Below are positions 6,783 through 7,651 of a DNA stretch of 7,651 nucleotides, one piece after another. The stretch covers positions 1-7,651 of the forward strand of contig NZKZ01000162.1 in NCBI GenBank assembly GCA_002694065.1, in the 5' to 3' direction. Made by a program: the position numbers and the translations under genes. Every line of letters starts with the position of its first letter. The stretch's first letter is position 1. Source of the stretch: Acidiferrobacter sp. GTDB lineage: Bacteria; Pseudomonadota; Gammaproteobacteria; Arenicellales; UBA868. Below the pieces are notes generated by a model. It was not told where the DNA came from. It saw only the letters and a list, made by a program, of their open reading frames with translations, and searched no databases.

Positions 6783-6816
6783 ACAGGGAAGACCCGCGGC
6801 GGCTGGTCTTCCCTGT
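6783..6816 (-). terminator. rho-independent-like terminator after the phasin gene
   Basis: ACAGGGAAGACC (6783-6794) and GGTCTTCCCTGT (6805-6816) form a perfect 12-base inverted repeat with a 10-base loop. On the minus strand the stem is followed by TTTGATTG, giving four T residues with the last stem base. It begins 46 bases past the phasin stop. The short T-run suggests partial termination, which would separate the high phasin transcript level from phaA-phaB. Confidence 0.7.
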
Positions 6817-6862
6817 CCAGAACGTCACCTTAATGTGACAGCGCCTGAAGACGCGTCAGTCG

Positions 6863-7246
6863 TTAAGCGGCTTTGCCGCCAGTCTTGGTCTCTTTTTTCA
6901 TCACCGTGCCGAGATCGGCGGCGGACTGGGTGAAGAGCGCCTGCGCCTCGTCAACGTAAGCCCGGCTGAGTTCCATGATCTCACCAGAGTCTTTGGTCAT
7001 TCTCTGCACCAGGCCCCGAACCACTTCGGGCTGCTTTTCGAAGTAGGACCGGGCGGACTGCGCGTCTTTGACTTCGAGTGCTTCTCGGGCGTTGTTCAAA
7101 AGGGCATCGGCGTAAACCTTGGCGGAACCCATCTGCAGTTCAATCATCTTCTCGATATTCTTGACCATCAGTTGGCCGGCGGTATTGGCCGCGTTGACAG
7201 CAGTTTTTGCGGCAGTCTCGTAGGTTTCGGTCATGTTGGGATTCAT
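6863..7246 (-). CDS. phasin family granule-associated protein
   Basis: Phasins coat PHB granules, set their size and number, and keep other proteins off the polymer. This one has 127 residues, almost wholly helical and amphipathic with no signal peptide or transmembrane segment, as expected. The NTAGQLMVKNIEKMIELQ segment (21-38), YADALLNNAREALEVKDAQ (45-63) and the FEKQPEVVRGLVQRM stretch fit the phasin_2 pattern, followed by an Ala/Gly/Lys-rich tail (KKETKTGGKAA). The ATG at 7246 has a strong AAGAGGA (7254-7260) seven bases upstream. ATG at codon 5 is a less likely start. It is first in the pha cluster, has two PhaR-type operators over its promoter and its own terminator, so it is likely made in amount when polymer titrates PhaR. 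A phaP symbol would be reasonable, but I cannot tell which phasin type it is. Confidence 0.92.
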   Translation of the reverse strand: MNPNMTETYETAAKTAVNAANTAGQLMVKNIEKMIELQMGSAKVYADALLNNAREALEVKDAQSARSYFEKQPEVVRGLVQRMTKDSGEIMELSRAYVDEAQALFTQSAADLGTVMKKETKTGGKAA

Positions 7247-7285
7247 GGTTTTGTCCTCTTTAAAAACAGGGCTGAAATAGGTTTG

Positions 7286-7300
7286 TTGCAGTGCACAATA
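7286..7300. promoter_or_regulatory. probable PhaR operator, phasin-proximal
   Basis: TTGCAGTGCACAATA contains TGC-AGT-GCA (7287-7295). It shares the exact nine-base core TGCAGTGCA with the second site 27 bases away. Its right part (ACAATA) is the candidate phasin -10, so bound repressor would block polymerase. Confidence 0.7.
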
Positions 7301-7323
7301 ACAGAATGATTGATGCAGTGCAA
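7295..7323 (-). promoter_or_regulatory. candidate phasin promoter
   Basis: On the minus strand TTGCAC (7323-7318) and TATTGT (7300-7295) are spaced by exactly 17 bases. The hexamers match consensus at three and four of six positions, so it is modest. Each overlaps one of the two TGC-N3-GCA operators, which supports the assignment. It would give a leader of about 40 bases. Confidence 0.45.
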
Positions 7324-7325
7324 CA
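7311..7325. promoter_or_regulatory. probable PhaR operator, phasin-distal
   Basis: TGATGCAGTGCAACA contains TGC-AGT-GCA (7314-7322), identical in its core to the proximal site and centred 27 bases from it. It covers the candidate -35. Two operators on the phasin promoter against one on phaR would make phasin the more tightly repressed gene. Confidence 0.65.
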
Positions 7326-7371
7326 TTTTCTAGTAAAACTATTTTTATTCATAATGTATTAATTTTGTTTT

Positions 7372-7566
7372 ATGAATAAGCTGAAAGAAATTATTGTAAG
7401 TGCCTACTATGACATAATGTCAAATCCTTTATTATCTATAGTTATAAGAGTTCTTATTGTCTGCTTAGCCCTTATATTATTGGCTTATTTTTTATTTTAC
7501 GCAATAATATTTGCAGTAATTTTAATTCCGATATATTATATTTGGAAATATCTAAATTCAAATTAA
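7372..7566 (+). CDS. small membrane protein, unknown function
   Basis: A 64-residue open frame in very AT-rich DNA. After a short polar N-terminus (MNKLKEIIVSAYYDIMSN) it is almost entirely hydrophobic from about 19 to 57, enough for two tightly packed membrane helices (roughly 20-39 and 41-58) with a basic residue at R27 and K59 near the ends. It has no cysteine pair, signal cleavage site or family motif that I recognise. No Shine-Dalgarno sequence precedes the ATG, and a CATAAT -10-like hexamer (7350-7355) lies 16 bases before it. The stop TAA is separated by one base from the TTG of the next gene, so the two are probably translated together. A real small gene is likely because the hydrophobic pattern is coherent, but the function is unknown. 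Confidence 0.55.
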   Translation: MNKLKEIIVSAYYDIMSNPLLSIVIRVLIVCLALILLAYFLFYAIIFAVILIPIYYIWKYLNSN

Positions 7567-7567
7567 A

Positions 7568-7651
7568 TTGGAAAAACTTTCATCTGCTGATATTGAAGCT
7601 AAATTAGTAAACCTAAAAAAATGGAGCTTTGATAATGGTTACATTTCTCGA
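7568..7651 (+). CDS. pterin-4a-carbinolamine dehydratase-like protein, N-terminal part
   Basis: This frame is open to the window end for 28 codons and is too short to stand out by length. It translates as (M)EKLSSADIEAKLVNLKKW followed by SFDNGYISR. The order of a KLSxxDIEAKL helix, a short linker, a W and a strand with NGxIxR matches the start of pterin-4a-carbinolamine dehydratases (PhhB/PCD, dimerisation cofactor of HNF1 family), which recycle tetrahydrobiopterin after aromatic hydroxylases. The catalytic histidine motif would lie beyond the edge. The frame is closed by TAA at 7553-7555 and has no ATG, so TTG 7568, one base after the previous stop, is the best start. No ribosome site is clear, which suggests coupling. 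Low GC sets it apart from the pha genes. Confidence 0.6.
   Translation, partial: MEKLSSADIEAKLVNLKKWSFDNGYISR

Noticed and set aside
6824..6839. GTCAC-N6-GTGAC inverted repeat after the phasin stop
   Set aside because: Only five paired bases with no T-run; the hairpin at 6783-6816 is a far better terminator.
7331..7341. TAGT-AAA-ACTA inverted repeat followed by T residues
   Set aside because: Four AT-dominated pairs are too weak for a terminator, and such patterns are common in AT-rich DNA.

Overview
The window holds a compact polyhydroxyalkanoate (PHB) gene cluster from a GC-rich proteobacterium. A gammaproteobacterium is my guess, based on gene content only. One hand-counted line inside phaA is 38/60 GC. 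From about position 7330 the DNA turns sharply AT-rich: three hand-counted 60-base lines are 12/60, 14/60 and 16/60 GC.

Layout: (1) The left edge carries the 5' part of a minus-strand gene with an alpha/beta-hydrolase-like start. (2) Divergent from it, on the plus strand, is a malonyl-CoA synthetase (matB), probably starting at a TTG at 433. (3) Facing matB tail to tail with a 9-base gap is a minus-strand series that reads, in transcription order: phasin (7246-6863), phaA acetyl-CoA acetyltransferase (6620-5436), phaB acetoacetyl-CoA reductase (5330-4608), phaR regulator (4522-4019), a ThDP-dependent acetolactate-synthase-like enzyme (4016-2337) and a MazG-like nucleotide pyrophosphohydrolase (2310-1957). 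The last three are tightly packed (2- and 26-base gaps) and look like one operon. (4) On the right, AT-rich DNA holds a 64-residue membrane protein on the plus strand and the start of a pterin-4a-carbinolamine dehydratase-like gene.

How they work together: PhaA condenses two acetyl-CoA to acetoacetyl-CoA, PhaB reduces this to (R)-3-hydroxybutyryl-CoA, the phasin coats the granule, and PhaR senses polymer and represses. No PHA synthase (phaC) is in the window, so it must lie elsewhere. MatB adds a route from malonate to malonyl-CoA. The role of the ThDP enzyme is not clear from sequence.

Regulation can be read directly from three TGC-N3-GCA sites. One is at the phaR promoter and two sit on the -10 and -35 elements of a candidate phasin promoter. 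They match the known PhaR-type operator pattern and suggest autoregulation plus phasin control. The phasin-phaA gap holds a strong terminator-like hairpin and a second, mutually exclusive pair of stems that could act as an attenuator before phaA. I did not find a clearly new system; the most unusual items are this leader structure, the phaR-ThDP enzyme-mazG operon, and the AT-rich right end.
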